Source of the DNA: an uncultured Hungatella sp.
GTDB taxonomy: Bacteria; Bacillota; Clostridia; Lachnospirales; Lachnospiraceae
Reading direction: 5' to 3'
Assembly: GCA_910577935.1 (NCBI GenBank)
Contig: CAJTOT010000037.1
Span: 1-14,352 of the forward strand
Length of the DNA stretch: 14,352 nt
This document shows positions 14,271-14,352 of the stretch, in pieces. A model generated the notes under the pieces. The model saw nothing but the letters and a program-made list of their open reading frames with translations. It ran no database searches and was not told the origin of the DNA. The position numbers and the translations under genes were made by a program. Each line of letters starts with the position of its first letter. Within the stretch, counting starts at the first letter, position 1.

Positions 14271-14300
14271 TTGACAAATATCACAATAATATTTTACTAT
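14271..14300 (+). promoter_or_regulatory. Promoter pointing out of the right edge
   Basis: On the plus strand a perfect TTGACA (14271-14276) is followed after 18 bases by TACTAT (14295-14300) in very AT-rich sequence. No start codon with a ribosome site is seen before the window ends at 14352, so any gene it serves lies outside. It would be divergent from the solute-binding protein gene, a common layout for a local regulator. Confidence 0.4.
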
Positions 14301-14352
14301 TCTCATTTTTATTGATGCTTTATCATGAATATTACAAATATTAACCTGTACT

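Larger units (their letters stand above)
14139..14352. other. AT-rich intergenic region upstream of the binding-protein gene
   Basis: These 214 bases hold no gene. They carry the ribosome site of the binding-protein gene (14142-14147), the operator-like palindrome, a weak minus-strand -10 (TATTAT, 14242-14247) and the outward plus-strand promoter. The sharp fall in GC from the coding sequence to about 14210-14352 is typical of a divergent promoter region and is not evidence of transfer. Confidence 0.6.

Noticed and set aside
1..14352. CRISPR arrays, tRNA or rRNA genes, insertion sequences, phage or defence modules
   Set aside because: I saw no regularly spaced repeats, cloverleaf-like sequence, transposase, integrase or defence motifs on either strand. 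Gene content and base use are uniform and chromosomal.

Overview
The window looks like ordinary chromosome from an anaerobic Firmicute, most likely a Lachnospiraceae-type Clostridium (clostridial cluster XIVa). The genes are GC-rich and the intergenic gaps are strongly AT-rich. Shine-Dalgarno sites are strong AGGAGG types and promoters are clear sigma-A types. The protein set (ComEC, a GerMN lipoprotein, DegV, a cofactor-independent phosphoglycerate mutase and a family 1 sugar-binding lipoprotein) fits that group. This assignment is inferred from gene content only. I see no tRNA, rRNA, CRISPR array, insertion sequence, prophage or other mobile element.

Left block, 1-8916, all on the minus strand and transcribed right to left: a homodimer-type ABC exporter, a DegV/FakB-like fatty-acid-binding protein, a membrane sensor histidine kinase, a lipoprotein with two GerMN domains, ComEC/Rec2, a small one-pass membrane protein of unknown function, and a MATE efflux transporter cut by the left edge. 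The five genes from the exporter to comEC have gaps of about 10-33 bases and no visible terminator, so they probably share a transcript. A good promoter in the 101-base gap after comEC gives the last two genes their own start. The kinase-lipoprotein pair resembles the MtrB-LpqB pair of Actinobacteria, but no response regulator is present.

Middle, 8917-10966: a divergent promoter region, then gpmI on the plus strand as a single-gene unit with its own strong promoter. It ends in a stack of inverted repeats that closes off the convergent junction.

Right block, 10967-14352, minus strand: a sugar-type solute-binding lipoprotein followed 33 bases later by an acetyl-esterase-like alpha/beta hydrolase (a likely two-gene glycan-use unit without permeases), then a separately promoted zinc-ribbon membrane protein of unknown function. 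Upstream of the binding protein is a 14-base near-palindrome resembling a LacI/CcpA operator, and a promoter pointing out of the right edge towards an unseen divergent gene.

I found no clear evidence of a new multi-gene system. The best leads are the kinase-GerMN-ComEC cluster, the unknown zinc-ribbon protein and the nested inverted repeats at transcript ends.
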